Counted from the stretch's first letter, positions 41,738 through 51,546 are shown. The stretch is 64,000 nucleotides of DNA from Quadrisphaera setariae (GCF_008041935.1 NZ_VKAC01000002.1:124001-188000); one strand, 5' to 3'. Made by a program: numbers and translations. The notes: a model not told the origin generated them from the letters alone.

Positions 41738-43054
41738 ATGACCGCGCCGCGCGTCGTCCTCGGCGTCGGCGGCGGCATCGCCGCCTACAAGGCGGCGCTG
41801 CTGCTGCGCCTGTTCACCGAGGGCGGCGCGTCCGTGCGCGTGGTCCCCACCGAGGCCGCGCTGCGGTTCGTCGGCGAGCCGACGTGGGCGGCGCTGTCCG
41901 GCCAGCCGGTGGCCACCGGCGTCTGGGACGACGTGCACGAGGTGCCGCACGTGCGGCTGGGCCGCGAGGCCGACCTCGTGGTCGTCGCCCCCGCCACGGC
42001 CGACCTGCTGGGCCGCGCCGCCCACGGCCTCGCCGACGACCTGCTGACCAACGTGCTGCTCACCGCCCGCTGCCCGGTGCTGCTCGCCCCGGCGATGCAC
42101 ACCGAGATGTGGCAGCACCCCGCGGTCGTCGCGAACACGGCCCTGCTGCGCGAGCGCGGCATCCACGTGCTCGACCCCGACAGCGGTCGCCTCACGGGCG
42201 CCGACACCGGGCCCGGCCGCCTGCCCGAGCCCGAGCGCATCCACGCCGCGGCGCTCGCCCTGCTGGACGGCGCGGGAGACGGTCCGTCGTCGTCCTCCGC
42301 GGACCACGACGACGATCGCGCAGCGCCCGCGCGGGACCTCGCGGGGCGGCACGTCGTCGTCTCCTCGGGGGGAACGCGCGAACCGCTCGACCCGGTGCGC
42401 TTCCTCGGCAACGCCTCCTCCGGGCGGCAGGGGGCGGCGCTGGCCGCGCGGGCCCTCGCCCGCGGCGCGCGGGTGACCTACGTGCGGGCCCACACCGAGG
42501 TCCCCGACCCCGCCGGGGCGCACGTCGTGCCGGTGAGCACGGCGCTGCAGCTGCGTGACGCTGTTCTCACGGCGGCGGCCGGCCAGGGCGCACAGACCGG
42601 GGCCGACGCGGTGGTCATGGCGGCGGCGGTGGCCGACTTCCGACCCGCAGCGCCGTCCGAGACGAAGATCAAGAAGAGTGAGGCCGACGAGTCCGCGCCC
42701 GTCGTGGAGCTGGTGCGGAACCCCGACGTGCTCGCCGGGCTCGTCGAGGCCCGGCGCGAGGGACGGGTCGCGTCCACCACCGTCCTGGTCGGCTTCGCCG
42801 CAGAGACCGGAGACGCCACCGGGTCGGTGCTGGAGCACGGTCGCCTCAAGGCGGTCCGCAAGGGTGCCGACCTCCTGGTGGTGAACGAGGTCGGTGGCGG
42901 GCGGGCGTTCGGCACCGCTGACAACACCGTCGTCATCATCGGTGCTGACGGCACCGAGCGGGCCGTGGGGCCCGCGCCCAAGGAGAGCATCGCCGACGCC
43001 GTCTGGGACGCTGTCGTGATGCGCGTGCCCGCCGAGAACCCAGGAGATCGCTGA
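41738..43054 (+). CDS. coaBC: Bifunctional phosphopantothenoylcysteine decarboxylase / phosphopantothenate-cysteine ligase
   Basis: Coenzyme A synthesis. The N-terminal flavoprotein decarboxylase has [16 protein letters not shown] and PAMHTEMW (family PxMNxxMW, with His for Asn). The C-terminal CTP-dependent ligase begins near residue 200 with [19 protein letters not shown] (in part) and has KIKK and [10 protein letters not shown]. An Asp/Ser-rich linker separates the two. 438 aa. Overlaps metK by 1 bp. Confidence 0.96.
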   Translation: MTAPRVVLGVGGGIAAYKAALLLRLFTEGGASVRVVPTEAALRFVGEPTWAALSGQPVATGVWDDVHEVPHVRLGREADLVVVAPATADLLGRAAHGLADDLLTNVLLTARCPVLLAPAMHTEMWQHPAVVANTALLRERGIHVLDPDSGRLTGADTGPGRLPEPERIHAAALALLDGAGDGPSSSSADHDDDRAAPARDLAGRHVVVSSGGTREPLDPVRFLGNASSGRQGAALAARALARGARVTYVRAHTEVPDPAGAHVVPVSTALQLRDAVLTAAAGQGAQTGADAVVMAAAVADFRPAAPSETKIKKSEADESAPVVELVRNPDVLAGLVEARREGRVASTTVLVGFAAETGDATGSVLEHGRLKAVRKGADLLVVNEVGGGRAFGTADNTVVIIGADGTERAVGPAPKESIADAVWDAVVMRVPAENPGDR

Positions 43055-44262
43055 TGGCCGCTGGAGCGGACCTGCGCCTGTTCACCTCCGAGTCGGTGAC
43101 CGAGGGCCACCCGGACAAGATCTGCGACCAGATCAGCGACCGCATCCTCGACGCGATGCTCGACCAGGACCCGACCAGCCGCGTCGCCGTCGAGACCATG
43201 GTCACCACCGGCCAGGTGCACATCGCGGGCGAGGTGAGGACCAAGGGGTACGTGGAGATCCCGCAGATCGTGCGGGACACCATCCTGGGGATCGGCTACG
43301 ACTCCTCGGAGAAGGGATTCGACGGCCACTCCTGCGGCGTCTCGGTGTCGATCGGGGCGCAGTCGACCGACATCGCGCAGGGCGTCGACTCCTCCTGGGA
43401 GCAGCGCTCGGGCTCGCTCGTGTCCGACGACCCGCTCGACGCCCAGGGCGCTGGCGACCAGGGCCTGATGTTCGGGTACGCCTGCGACGACACCCCCGAG
43501 CTCATGCCGCTGCCGATCTACCTGGCGCACCGCCTGTCCGAGCGCCTCACCGCCGTCCGCAAGGACGGCGTGCTGCCGCACCTGCGCCCCGACGGCAAGA
43601 CGCAGGTCACCATCGGCTACGACGGCGACCGCGCCGTCTCCCTCGACACCGTGGTGCTGTCCACGCAGCACGCTCCCCGGGTGGACCTCGCCGAGCTGGC
43701 CGAGCAGATCCGCTCCGAGGTCGTGGCGCCCGTGCTGGAGGGGGTCGACCTCGACACCTCCGGCCACCGCCTGCTGGTCAACCCCACGGGCCGCTTCGAG
43801 ATCGGCGGCCCCATGGGCGACGCCGGCCTCACCGGCCGGAAGATCATCGTGGACACCTACGGAGGCATGGCCCGCCACGGCGGTGGCGCGTTCTCCGGCA
43901 AGGACCCGTCGAAGGTCGACCGGTCCGCGGCGTACGCGATGCGCTGGGTGGCCAAGAACGTCGTCGCCGCGGGCCTGGCCCGGCGCTGCGAGGTGCAGGT
44001 GGCCTACGCCATCGGCGCCTCCCACCCGGTGGGCCTGTACGTGGAGTGCTTCGGCACCGAGACGGTCGACCTGGGGCGCCTCACCGCGGCCATCAAGGAG
44101 GTCTTCGACCTCCGGCCCGCGGCCATCGTGCGCGACCTCGACCTGCTGCGCCCCGTCTACGCCCGCACGGCGGCGTACGGGCACTTCGGTCGTGAGCTGC
44201 CGGGCTTCACGTGGGAGACCACCGAGCGCGCCGCGGCGCTGAAGGCCGCTGCCGGCGCCTGA
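43054..44262 (+). CDS. metK: S-adenosylmethionine synthase
   Basis: Makes SAM from Met and [17 protein letters not shown] is the ATP/metal motif, [12 protein letters not shown] the second signature, and [19 protein letters not shown] (in part) the third. 402 aa. ATG overlaps the coaBC stop. A large hairpin follows, so it ends this unit. Confidence 0.98.
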   Translation: MAAGADLRLFTSESVTEGHPDKICDQISDRILDAMLDQDPTSRVAVETMVTTGQVHIAGEVRTKGYVEIPQIVRDTILGIGYDSSEKGFDGHSCGVSVSIGAQSTDIAQGVDSSWEQRSGSLVSDDPLDAQGAGDQGLMFGYACDDTPELMPLPIYLAHRLSERLTAVRKDGVLPHLRPDGKTQVTIGYDGDRAVSLDTVVLSTQHAPRVDLAELAEQIRSEVVAPVLEGVDLDTSGHRLLVNPTGRFEIGGPMGDAGLTGRKIIVDTYGGMARHGGGAFSGKDPSKVDRSAAYAMRWVAKNVVAAGLARRCEVQVAYAIGASHPVGLYVECFGTETVDLGRLTAAIKEVFDLRPAAIVRDLDLLRPVYARTAAYGHFGRELPGFTWETTERAAALKAAAGA

Positions 44263-44297
44263 CGCACGGCTTCCTCTGGGCGGGCGCGGTGACGCCC

Positions 44298-44355
44298 GAC
44301 GTGCACAGCCCTTCACGGGGCCCCGACGGGGCTCCGCGGAGGGCTTCTGCACGTC
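44298..44355. terminator. Compound hairpin after metK
   Basis: Outer arms 44298-44312 and 44340-44355 pair except for a 1-2 nt bulge. A smaller GCCCC/GGGGC hairpin sits inside. It lies between metK and a convergent small gene, so it probably serves both strands. Confidence 0.7.
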
Positions 44356-44370
44356 CGCGGTCACGCCGGC

Positions 44371-44673
44371 TCAGCGGTGCTGAGCGCTGACGGCCAGGGC
44401 GTGCACGTGCGACGCGAACCGGTGCAGGCCGACGACGAGCAGCACCAGCCCCACCCCGAACACGGTGAAGAACGCCGTGGTGAACGCGGTGCTGGAGTCG
44501 TCCGAGACGCTCTCCGCGCTGGCGAACACCTGGAAGCTGATCACTGGTCCCAGTACCTGCTGGCAGGCGAGCAGCGCGACTCCGACGGCGATGAGCGAGG
44601 CTGACCTGCGAAGACGCGGCTGCACGGGAGCTGGAGCGGTCGGTGCCTCCTGGCCGGGCTGCGGAGCGATCAT
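44371..44673 (-). CDS. Small two-helix membrane protein of unknown function
   Basis: 100 aa. Two hydrophobic helices, at about residues 26-48 and 65-85, separated by a short Ser/Asp-rich loop; a Pro-rich N terminus and a His-containing C-terminal tail. No known motif. The ATG at 44673 follows a CTCCGAGG-type sequence. It lies between two terminator hairpins and so is probably monocistronic. I do not recognise a family. Confidence 0.65.
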   Translation of the reverse strand: MIAPQPGQEAPTAPAPVQPRLRRSASLIAVGVALLACQQVLGPVISFQVFASAESVSDDSSTAFTTAFFTVFGVGLVLLVVGLHRFASHVHALAVSAQHR

Positions 44674-44773
44674 CCTCGGAGGCTAGGAGGGGTGCCGCGC
44701 GGCGGGAAGGTCGTGCCGTGCATCCTCACCGGGTCTGCACCACCTCTCCACAGCACGTCCACCTTCCCGCGAC

Positions 44774-44810
44774 GCTGACGGCGCCCGGCCGGCGGCCGGG
44801 CGCCGTCAGC
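44774..44810. terminator. Strong hairpin after the chemoreceptor gene
   Basis: Perfect 17-bp stem (44774-44790 with 44794-44810) with a 3-nt loop, starting 16 bp beyond the stop of the reverse-strand chemoreceptor gene. Confidence 0.85.
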
Positions 44811-44825
44811 GGCACCGTCCAGCTG

Positions 44826-46412
44826 TCAGACGGTGAAGCGGCCGGTCAGCTCCTGCAGGCGGGCTGCTGACCCGGTCAGGTCGCTCGCCATGGTGGCGGT
44901 GTGTCCCGCGCGGTCGCGGTTCTGGTCGGTGCCGGTGGCGATGCTCGTGATGTTCGCGGAGATCTGACCGCTGCCTGCGGAGATCTCGGTGATGTTGCGG
45001 ACCATCTCGTTGGTGGTGGCGGACTGCTCCTCCACGGCGGCGGCGATGGTGGCCTGGACGGCGTCGATGCGGCTGATGACGTCGCTGATGTCGGTGACCG
45101 CGGCGGCCGCGGCGGCGGCGTCGCCCTGGGTGGCGGACACCTTGCTGATGATCTCCTCGGTGGCCTGGGCGGTCTGGCGGGCGAGCTCCTTGACCTCCCC
45201 GGCGACCACGGCGAAGCCCTTGCCGAGCTCTCCGGCGCGGGCGGCCTCGATGGTGGCGTTGAGGGCCAGCAGGTTGGTCTGCTCGGCGATGGAGGTGATG
45301 AGCTTGACGACGTCGCCGATCTCCCGGCTGGAGGTGCCCAGGCGCCCGATGGCGTTGCCGGCCTGGTCGGCGGCGGTGACCGCGGAGGTGGCCATGGCGG
45401 AGGCCTCAGCGGTGGCTGAGGCGATCTGGCTGATGGCGGCGCTCATCTGCTCGCCGGCCGCGGCGACGGTGGCGATGGAGACGCTGACCTCCTCGGAGGC
45501 GGCTGAGACGACCTGGGTCTGGGCCGAGGCCTCCTCCGCACCGGAGGCGAGGTCGCCCGACACCCCGCGCAGTGTCGCCGACGAGCTGGACAGGGAGCTG
45601 GCCTCGTCGCGGATCTCGCGCATGGCCGTGGCCAGGGCGTCCAGAGAGGCGTCGGTGGAGGCGGACAGCTGGCCGACCTCGTCCTTGCGGCGCAGACCGA
45701 CGCGCCGGTCGAGGCGGCCCTGCGCCACCCCTGCCATGACGTCCACGACCGAGCGGAGCGGCCCGGTCACCGAGCGCGCCACGACGACGGCGATCGCGAG
45801 CGCGAGCACGAGCGCGACCAGCGAGACGGCGCCGAGCACCACCAGCGCCTGGTGGTAGGCGGCACGGCCGTCTGCGGCGAGGCCGTCTGCGTGCGCCTTC
45901 TCGGTGTCCACGATCTCCGTGAGCGCGGCGAACGCGGCCTTGGCCGCCGGGCTCGTCGTCTTCTCCCGGATGGCGAGGAAGCCGGCCGTGTCACCGGCCT
46001 TGGCCAGAGGGATCTGCTGCTGCAGTCCGTCCTCGTAGGCCTTCAGCGCAGACAGGAAGGCCTCGCGCTGGGTGCTGGTGCTGGCCGGCTGCGTGCCGAG
46101 GTACGTGGTCCACTGGCTCTGCAGCTCGGCGTCATCGGCCTCGATCGTCTTGACGGTCTGCTCGAGTGCTGCGGCGTCGCTCACCAGGGCGAGCATCGAG
46201 GCGTCGTAGCGGACCTGCAGGAGGGCCAGCGCCGTCCGGTCGGAGGAGTCGACGGCGGCAAGACCCGACGAGGCCAGGTAGTCGAGGTTCTTCTGCGCGT
46301 CGTGCAGACGACTGGCGCTGAGACCGGCCACCACCAGCAGGAGGACGCAGACGAGGCCGAACCCCGCGTAGAGCTTGTGCGCGACCCTGAGGTCGGCGAG
46401 ACGTCCAGACAA
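44826..46412 (-). CDS. Methyl-accepting chemotaxis protein
   Basis: Transmembrane chemoreceptor, 528 aa. Helices at about residues 15-35 and 190-212 bracket a four-helix-bundle sensor. A HAMP domain follows ([20 protein letters not shown] in part), then the cytoplasmic signalling hairpin with tip [19 protein letters not shown] and [14 protein letters not shown]. The TTG start at 46412 has GGAGG 5 nt before it. A FliA/WhiG-like promoter lies 48 bp upstream. No che or flagellar genes are in the window. It may signal to flagella or to the pili, but only the receptor role is certain. Confidence 0.95.
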   Translation of the reverse strand: MSGRLADLRVAHKLYAGFGLVCVLLLVVAGLSASRLHDAQKNLDYLASSGLAAVDSSDRTALALLQVRYDASMLALVSDAAALEQTVKTIEADDAELQSQWTTYLGTQPASTSTQREAFLSALKAYEDGLQQQIPLAKAGDTAGFLAIREKTTSPAAKAAFAALTEIVDTEKAHADGLAADGRAAYHQALVVLGAVSLVALVLALAIAVVVARSVTGPLRSVVDVMAGVAQGRLDRRVGLRRKDEVGQLSASTDASLDALATAMREIRDEASSLSSSSATLRGVSGDLASGAEEASAQTQVVSAASEEVSVSIATVAAAGEQMSAAISQIASATAEASAMATSAVTAADQAGNAIGRLGTSSREIGDVVKLITSIAEQTNLLALNATIEAARAGELGKGFAVVAGEVKELARQTAQATEEIISKVSATQGDAAAAAAAVTDISDVISRIDAVQATIAAAVEEQSATTNEMVRNITEISAGSGQISANITSIATGTDQNRDRAGHTATMASDLTGSAARLQELTGRFTV

Positions 46413-46459
46413 CAGGGCCTCCGCGTGATGAGTGCCGGCCAGTCCGGCCGACTCCCTGC

Positions 46460-46486
46460 ATCGGCTGCTCCCGACACCGCCTTGAT
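46460..46486 (-). promoter_or_regulatory. FliA/WhiG-like promoter of the chemoreceptor gene
   Basis: Reverse strand: ATCAAG (46481-46486), 15-nt spacer, GCCGAT (46460-46465). Same layout as the pil and cyclase motifs. The rest of the 352-bp gap up to 46764 shows no gene or other clear signal. Confidence 0.65.
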
Positions 46487-46764
46487 CGCTGCGTCAGCAC
46501 CACCACGCTTCGAACGTGTCTGTCATGAGGGATACGTGTCGGGGGTGGTGGGTCACGCCACCTCCACAGCGCGACTCAGTCACCCCTGTCGACGGACGAG
46601 CGCCCGGGACCGGGGGAGGGTCCGCTCGAGATCTGGGCAGTCGTCCCACGCACCGACGGCGACAGGTCACGAGGACGTCGTGGACGACGACACCGCCCCG
46701 ACCGCACCGAGCCCCACACGACTCTGGTCGGCAGGGTGGGGCCGGCACTGTCTGCTGGCGCTCG

Positions 46765-47472
46765 TCACGCCGACGCCCGCTCCCGACGCGCCCGAGCCAG
46801 GACACGACCCACGAACGCTGCGAACGACGTTCCCGCCGCCAGGCCCGCGGCCAGCAGGAGCGACCCGATGAGGTACAGCCCGGTGGTGTCCGTGGCCGCC
46901 GCCTGGGTGGTCCACCCCAGCCAGAACCCGACCGACACCCCACCGGCAGCGGCCGCCCACCACCACCGAGCGCCGAGCAGCGCGGTCACGACACCGACGG
47001 TGACCGCGCACCCGAGCACCTGCAGCGTCACGTACGGCGACTCGACCTGGCGCGTCACCACGTCGTACGAGGCGGTGGTGTCCCACCCCAGCCAGCAGGC
47101 CCACACGAGGGCGCCGGCCACCACGGACAGGGCGAACTGCAGCGACCGGCTCTCCGGTCGACGCCTCGGCCCACCCGTCTTCTCGCGCTGCCCGAACGCC
47201 CGGAGCAGTCCCAGGTGCAGCACGAGGTCGCCGATGAGCGGCACCCACGTGGGAACGCCCCACAGCAGCAGCCACCACGGCGCACCCAGCATGACCACCA
47301 GCGCCGTCACCAGGCCGCGGACGAGCCCGGGGCCGTCGGTCGGCGCGGTCGCCGGTGCCGCCTCGAGCTGCGTCACCAGGAGGAGGGCGACGACGACAGC
47401 GGCGTGCACGAGCAGCAGCGGCGACCACCAGCGCGTCCGTCGTCGTCCTGGACCGTCCGCCGGGGGTGTCAC
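46765..47472 (-). CDS. Polytopic membrane protein of unknown function
   Basis: 235 aa with about six hydrophobic segments (for example LLLVHAAVVVALLL, GLVTALVVMLGAPWWLLLW, LGCAVTVGVVTALLG), Trp-rich loops and a basic C terminus (ARARRERA). No recognisable catalytic or transporter motif. GTG start at 47472. Same strand as the chemoreceptor, but its own unit seems likely because 350 bp separate them. Hypothetical. Confidence 0.6.
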   Translation of the reverse strand: MTPPADGPGRRRTRWWSPLLLVHAAVVVALLLVTQLEAAPATAPTDGPGLVRGLVTALVVMLGAPWWLLLWGVPTWVPLIGDLVLHLGLLRAFGQREKTGGPRRRPESRSLQFALSVVAGALVWACWLGWDTTASYDVVTRQVESPYVTLQVLGCAVTVGVVTALLGARWWWAAAAGGVSVGFWLGWTTQAAATDTTGLYLIGSLLLAAGLAAGTSFAAFVGRVLARARRERASA

Positions 47473-47536
47473 CGCTCGATCATGGCGCCCGTCCGGGTCG
47501 CGGTTCCACCGGCCGCGCTCGAGGCCGACCAGCCGC

Positions 47537-48499
47537 TCAGGTGAGCACGCGCACCGGTGACCCCGCCAGCCACGCCGCGACGTCCTCGACGGCGTCGCCG
47601 TAGAACGCCGCGAAGGTGTCCTCCGTGACGTACCCGACGTGCGGGGTCAGCGCGGTGCGTGGAGCCGACCGCAACGGGTGGTGGTCGGGCAGCGGCTCGA
47701 CGTCGTACACGTCCAGCCCCGCACCACCCAGGCGGCCCGAGCGCAGCGCCTCCAGCAGCGCCGCCTCGTCGACCAGCGGCCCGCGCGAGGTGTTCACCAG
47801 CAGGGCGCCGGGCTTCATGAGGGCCAGCTCGCGCGCACCGATGACTCCTCGCGTGCGCTCGGACAGCACGAGGTGCAGCGTGACGGCGTCGGAGCGGGCC
47901 AGCAGGTCGCCCTTGGTCGTCGGCTCGACCCCCAGCCGGCGAGCCAGGTCGTGGTCGAGGTGCTGGGACCACGCCAGCACCTGCATGTCGAACGCCTGCG
48001 CCACCCGCGCCACCCGCTGACCGAGCTTGCCCAGCCCGACCACGCCCAGCACCGAGCCCGCCAGGTCTCCGCCGATCCCGGACGCACGGTCGAGCCGCTG
48101 CTGCCAGGCACCGGCGCGCACTCCGGCGTCGAGGCGCGGCACCTGCTTGAGCAGCGCCAGCAGCAGCGCCCACGTCATCTCCGCCGTCCCCGGCACCACC
48201 ATGCGCGTGCCGCACACCACCACCCCGCGCTCGCGGCAGGCGTCGAGGTCGATGGCGGCGTTGGCCATCGCCGTCGTCACGAGCAGCCGCAGGTCGGGCA
48301 GCTCGCCGAGGAGCGCGGCGTCGAACGCGGTCCGCTCCCGCATCGCCACCACCACCTCGGCGCCAGCGAGCGCGCCGCGCAGGGCGGCACCGGTGAGGTG
48401 CTGGTGGACGACGTCGACGTCGACGCCCTCCGGCAGCGACCCCCAGTCCGCGCTGTCCCGCGCGACGTGCTGGTAGTCGTCGAGCACCACGATCCGCAC
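47537..48499 (-). CDS. D-2-hydroxyacid dehydrogenase family protein
   Basis: NAD(P)-dependent 2-hydroxyacid dehydrogenase, 320 aa. The Rossmann motif VLGVVGLGKLGQRVA is near residue 150. NTSRGPLVDEAAL contains the catalytic Arg, LDVYDVEPLP the Glu, and TPHVGYVTEDTF the His. Substrate unknown; the sequence resembles the glycerate/phosphoglycerate dehydrogenase-like group used broadly in metabolism. GTG start. A separate gene; a 59-aa ORF follows upstream on the same strand. Confidence 0.9.
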   Translation of the reverse strand: MRIVVLDDYQHVARDSADWGSLPEGVDVDVVHQHLTGAALRGALAGAEVVVAMRERTAFDAALLGELPDLRLLVTTAMANAAIDLDACRERGVVVCGTRMVVPGTAEMTWALLLALLKQVPRLDAGVRAGAWQQRLDRASGIGGDLAGSVLGVVGLGKLGQRVARVAQAFDMQVLAWSQHLDHDLARRLGVEPTTKGDLLARSDAVTLHLVLSERTRGVIGARELALMKPGALLVNTSRGPLVDEAALLEALRSGRLGGAGLDVYDVEPLPDHHPLRSAPRTALTPHVGYVTEDTFAAFYGDAVEDVAAWLAGSPVRVLT

Positions 48500-48565
48500 G
48501 TGGTGACGCTACGCGGCAGCGCTGCCGCGTGCTCCCCGGCGGACCAGTGAGGCGTCAGTGAGGCG

Positions 48566-48745
48566 TCAGCGGGAGGCGGCGGTCGAGCGAGGGGTGACCG
48601 TCGTCCACATGCTGCCGCCCTCGTCGAAGCAGCCGGCGCACTCGCAGGCCGGCCAGAGGAGGCCGTCCTTGTGGCTGCGCGGCTGCGGGATGAGGCCGGG
48701 TTCGACGGCGTGCAGGTCCAGGGCGAAGGCGTCGTGACTGTCCAC
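48566..48745 (-). CDS. 59-aa Cys-motif small protein
   Basis: GTG at 48745 to TGA at 48566-48568. Begins MDSHDAFALDLHAVEPG and has a CECAGC motif at about residues 34-39 inside WPACECAGCFDEG. The spacing CxCxxC could bind a metal. Composition is balanced and unlike the Arg/Pro-rich shadow frames around it. No family recognised; an RBS is not obvious. Missed easily because of its size. Confidence 0.5.
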   Translation of the reverse strand: MDSHDAFALDLHAVEPGLIPQPRSHKDGLLWPACECAGCFDEGGSMWTTVTPRSTAASR

Positions 48746-48833
48746 GGGTCAAGCATCACGCTCCGCAGCGGGTTTCGCTGGCGTTCCGGACGCTCTCCAG
48801 ACGACTGCCAGACACCCGACGGCCTCCCGTCAT

Positions 48834-49415
48834 CTACCGGCTGGTGGACCGCTGCGGCCCGATGCGGCGCCACCCGTGGTAGACGACGCCGCTGACCTGC
48901 TCGAACGCGTACCAGCTGCCCTGCCCGGGCTGGTCGAGCGCCCTGTCGACGGGTACGCCCAGCAGCTGGCAGAGCATCAGGGTCCCGACACCGCCGTGGG
49001 CGACGACGGCGACGTCGCCGGTCGCGCCCTCCAGCTGCCGCCGCACCGCCGCGGTGAAGCGCGCCTGGGCGTGCTCCGCGGTCTCCCACCCCCGCACGCT
49101 GATGCTCGGGTGGGCGAAGAACGCGTCGGCCAGCTCCTCGAACTCCGACGGCGGCACGAACCCCGTGGAGGACCTGTCGTTCTCGCCAAGCTCCTCGTCG
49201 AGCAGCACCACGAGCCCCAGCGGAGCGGCCAGCGCCTCCGCCGTCTGCACGGCCTTCACCTCGGTGGAGCTCACCACCCGTGTGAGGGTCTGCGCCCACG
49301 GCAGCGCCAAGAGGTGCTCCAGGCGCTCGTGGCCCGCCCCCGACAGACCCCACCGCGGTACGGGGACGGTCGGGTCGACGTGCACCTCGGGGTGGCTGAC
49401 CACGTAGACCGTCAC
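48834..49415 (-). CDS. Histidine phosphatase-fold protein with degenerate active site
   Basis: 193 aa of the phosphoglycerate mutase-like fold. WGLSGAGHERLEHLL, the VVSSTEVKAVQTAE helix and VVAHGGVGTLM match the family layout. However, the N-terminal RHG reads SHPE, so the Arg is missing and the phosphorylated His position is doubtful. The usual second Arg (SxxxRxxQTA) is Lys. The late HGG His is kept. Probably altered or lost phosphatase activity, though a shifted alignment cannot be excluded. GTG start at 49415. Confidence 0.75.
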   Translation of the reverse strand: MTVYVVSHPEVHVDPTVPVPRWGLSGAGHERLEHLLALPWAQTLTRVVSSTEVKAVQTAEALAAPLGLVVLLDEELGENDRSSTGFVPPSEFEELADAFFAHPSISVRGWETAEHAQARFTAAVRRQLEGATGDVAVVAHGGVGTLMLCQLLGVPVDRALDQPGQGSWYAFEQVSGVVYHGWRRIGPQRSTSR

Positions 49416-49483
49416 CGGCCCAGCCCACCACAGCGACCTGTCGCGGTGGACCCGGTGGCCCGTGGCGGACGAGACTGCTCCCC

Positions 49484-50125
49484 GTGGCAGCTGGTCGCTG
49501 GGGCGAGGTCGTGTCGGGCGAGGCCGAGGTGAGGGAGCTGGTCGGCGAGCCCGCCCCTGCGGCCCGCGCCAAGCAGCGCGACCACCTGCACGAGCTCGAC
49601 AGGGCCTGGCTGGCCGCCTCGCCGTTCTGCCTCCTGGCGACCTCGGACGCCGACGGCCGCTGCGACGTCTCGCCCAAGGGCGACCCGCCGGGCTTCGTCC
49701 AGGTGCTGGACGACCGGACCGTCGCCGTCCCCGAGCGTCCCGGCAACCGCCGCGTGGACGGCTTCCTCAACGTGCTGTCCAACCCCCACGCCGGGCTCAT
49801 CTCGTGGCTGCCGGGACGCAGCGACACCCTGCGCATCAACGGGCGCGCGACGCTCGTGCGCGACGCGCCGTTCTTCGACGCGATGGTCGTGAAGGGCCAC
49901 CGACCGCTGCTGGCGGTGGTGATCGAGGTGGAGGAGGTCTTCCACCACTGCTCCAAGGCGTTCCTGCGGTCGTCGCTGTGGGACACCGTGACCTGGGACG
50001 GCGGCGCGAGCGCCGGCGTCCCCAGCCGGGCCCACATCGCCAAGGCCCTCGAGCGCCGGGACACGCCCCTGGAGGAGCTGCAGACCTACTACGGCCCGAG
50101 CTACGCCGACGGGCTCTACCGCTGA
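49484..50125 (+). CDS. Pyridoxamine 5'-phosphate oxidase-family flavoprotein
   Basis: 213 aa split-barrel protein. FCLLATSDADGRCDVSPKGDPPG (in part) and PERPGNRRVDGFLNVLSNP are typical of the PPOX/MSMEG_1061-like subgroup, which binds FMN or F420. LRINGRATLVRD follows. The C-terminal region (KAFLRSSLWD) is typical of this subgroup. Substrate unknown. GTG start. It shares a TGATG junction with the MOSC gene, so they are co-translated. Confidence 0.85.
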   Translation: MAAGRWGEVVSGEAEVRELVGEPAPAARAKQRDHLHELDRAWLAASPFCLLATSDADGRCDVSPKGDPPGFVQVLDDRTVAVPERPGNRRVDGFLNVLSNPHAGLISWLPGRSDTLRINGRATLVRDAPFFDAMVVKGHRPLLAVVIEVEEVFHHCSKAFLRSSLWDTVTWDGGASAGVPSRAHIAKALERRDTPLEELQTYYGPSYADGLYR

Positions 50126-50979
50126 TGACCTCCCAGCACCTGGAAGAGCAGGACGGCGACGGCCGCGTGCTCTCGGTCAACGTCGGTCGGGAGCGGCCCA
50201 TCGCCGCCAAGGGTGGGACGACGGGCATCGACAAGCGCCCCGTGGACGGGCCGGTGGCCGTGCGCGCGCCGGGGCCGAAGCTGGCCGGGCGCACCGGCGC
50301 CAGCGGGCTGGCCGGAGACCACATCAGCGACACCGCGCACCACGGCGGCGACGACCAGGCCGTCTACGCCTACGCCCGCGAGGACCTCGACGCCTGGGGC
50401 CGCGAGCTCGGCAGGGAGCTGCCCGGCGGGACCTTCGGGGAGAACCTCACCACGGTCGGCGTGGACGTCAACGGAGCGGTGGTCGGGGAGGTGTGGGAGG
50501 TCGGGACGGCGCTGCTGCAGGTCAGCGCCCCGCGCATCCCGTGCGTGACGTTCGCGGTGTGGCTGGGGGAGCGGCGCTGGGTGCCTCGCTTCACCGAGGT
50601 CCGCACGCCGGGGGCGTACCTGCGCGTGCTGCGCGACGGGCACGTCGCCGCTGGCGACGCGGTGCGGGTGCTGTCGCGGCCCGCCCACGGCGTGGACGTG
50701 CGGACGGTGTTCGCGGCGACGACGACGAGCCCCGACCTGCTGCCCCTGCTCCGCGACGTGCCCGAGCTCCCCGCTGAGGACCGGGCGCTCGTGCTCCGGC
50801 GCCTCGACGGCTGCCCCGCCTCGTACCGTCCCGCCTCGCACCGTCCCGCCCAGCATGCAGAAGTCACCCCGGAGCGCCCTCAGGCCGCCCTCGACGCACT
50901 TCTGCCCGCTCGGCGGGACGTCCACCTGGCGCTCAGTACGGTTCCGGCGTGGACGATGCGCGCACCGACCCGCCCGTAG
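50125..50979 (+). CDS. MOSC domain-containing protein
   Basis: 284 aa. MOSC fold (residues about 10-165) with SGLAGDHISDTAHHGGDDQAVY (in part), GGTFGENLTTVGVDV, and the conserved Cys in PRIPCVTFAVWL. These resemble YiiM-type proteins that handle molybdenum-cofactor sulfur or N-hydroxylated substrates. ATG 50125 overlaps the previous stop. The last 55 or so residues are Pro/Ala/Arg-rich and overlap the DinB gene by 31 bp. The natural stop may have been lost and the tail acquired from a palindromic repeat. Confidence 0.85.
   Translation: MTSQHLEEQDGDGRVLSVNVGRERPIAAKGGTTGIDKRPVDGPVAVRAPGPKLAGRTGASGLAGDHISDTAHHGGDDQAVYAYAREDLDAWGRELGRELPGGTFGENLTTVGVDVNGAVVGEVWEVGTALLQVSAPRIPCVTFAVWLGERRWVPRFTEVRTPGAYLRVLRDGHVAAGDAVRVLSRPAHGVDVRTVFAATTTSPDLLPLLRDVPELPAEDRALVLRRLDGCPASYRPASHRPAQHAEVTPERPQAALDALLPARRDVHLALSTVPAWTMRAPTRP
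50857..50905. repeat. Inverted repeat GCAGAAGT...ACTTCTGC, copy 1
   Basis: Arms 50857-50864 and 50898-50905 with a 33-nt spacer, within the MOSC gene's odd tail. A second element with the same arms and a 34-nt spacer is at 57893-57948. Confidence 0.5.
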
Positions 50980-51461
50980 CAGCTGGTGAGGCTGTCACGC
51001 TGGTCGGCTTCCTCGACTTCCTGCGTGACACGATCGCGGTCAAGACCGACGGTCTGACCACGGACCAGCTGCGCGGGACGCACCCGCCGTCGTCGATGAC
51101 GCTCGGCGGGATGCTCAAGCACCTGGCGTTCGTGGAGGACTACTGGGTGGGCCACGTGCTGCTGGGGCGTGACCCGAGCCCGCCGTGGGACACCGCGCCG
51201 TGGGGTGACGATCCTGACTGGGACTGGCACTCCGCTGCCAGCGATGCCGCGGACGACCTCCGGCAGGTGTGGCGCGACGCCGTCGAGCGGTCACGCACCG
51301 ACCTGCCCCTGGACGACCTGGGGCAGCTCAGTGCGACCGAGCGGCACGGCGAGCGGGTGTCCGTGCGCTACGTGCTCGTGCACCTCGTGGAGGAGTACGC
51401 CCGCCACGCCGGGCACGCCGACCTGCTGCGCGAGGCGCTGGACGGGTCCACCGGGGAGTGA
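50949..51461 (+). CDS. DinB / DUF664 family protein
   Basis: 170 aa four-helix-bundle protein. HLAFVEDYWVGHVL and EYARHAGHADLLREAL supply the three His expected for metal binding in the DinB superfamily. Family members include mycothiol-dependent transferases and many of unknown function. GTG start inside the end of the MOSC gene. Function beyond the family is not readable. Confidence 0.88.
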   Translation: MDDARTDPPVAAGEAVTLVGFLDFLRDTIAVKTDGLTTDQLRGTHPPSSMTLGGMLKHLAFVEDYWVGHVLLGRDPSPPWDTAPWGDDPDWDWHSAASDAADDLRQVWRDAVERSRTDLPLDDLGQLSATERHGERVSVRYVLVHLVEEYARHAGHADLLREALDGSTGE

Positions 51462-51546
51462 CGCCGGACCGGCAGGACTCGTCCGGAACGCCGCTCCAGC
51501 TCCGGGGGAGGCGCAACTGCACGTCGGACGTCACGGGTCCAGCGGC

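Noticed and set aside
42845-42871. CTCAAG-N15-GCCGAC, a near match to the FliA-like motif
   Set aside because: It lies inside coaBC coding sequence, about 180 bp before metK, and the last base differs. Probably chance; it shows the motif can occur randomly.
46413-46764. Forward open frames in the gap upstream of the chemoreceptor gene
   Set aside because: Compositions are Arg/Pro/Thr noise with no RBS or motif; only the reverse promoter-like element is supportable.
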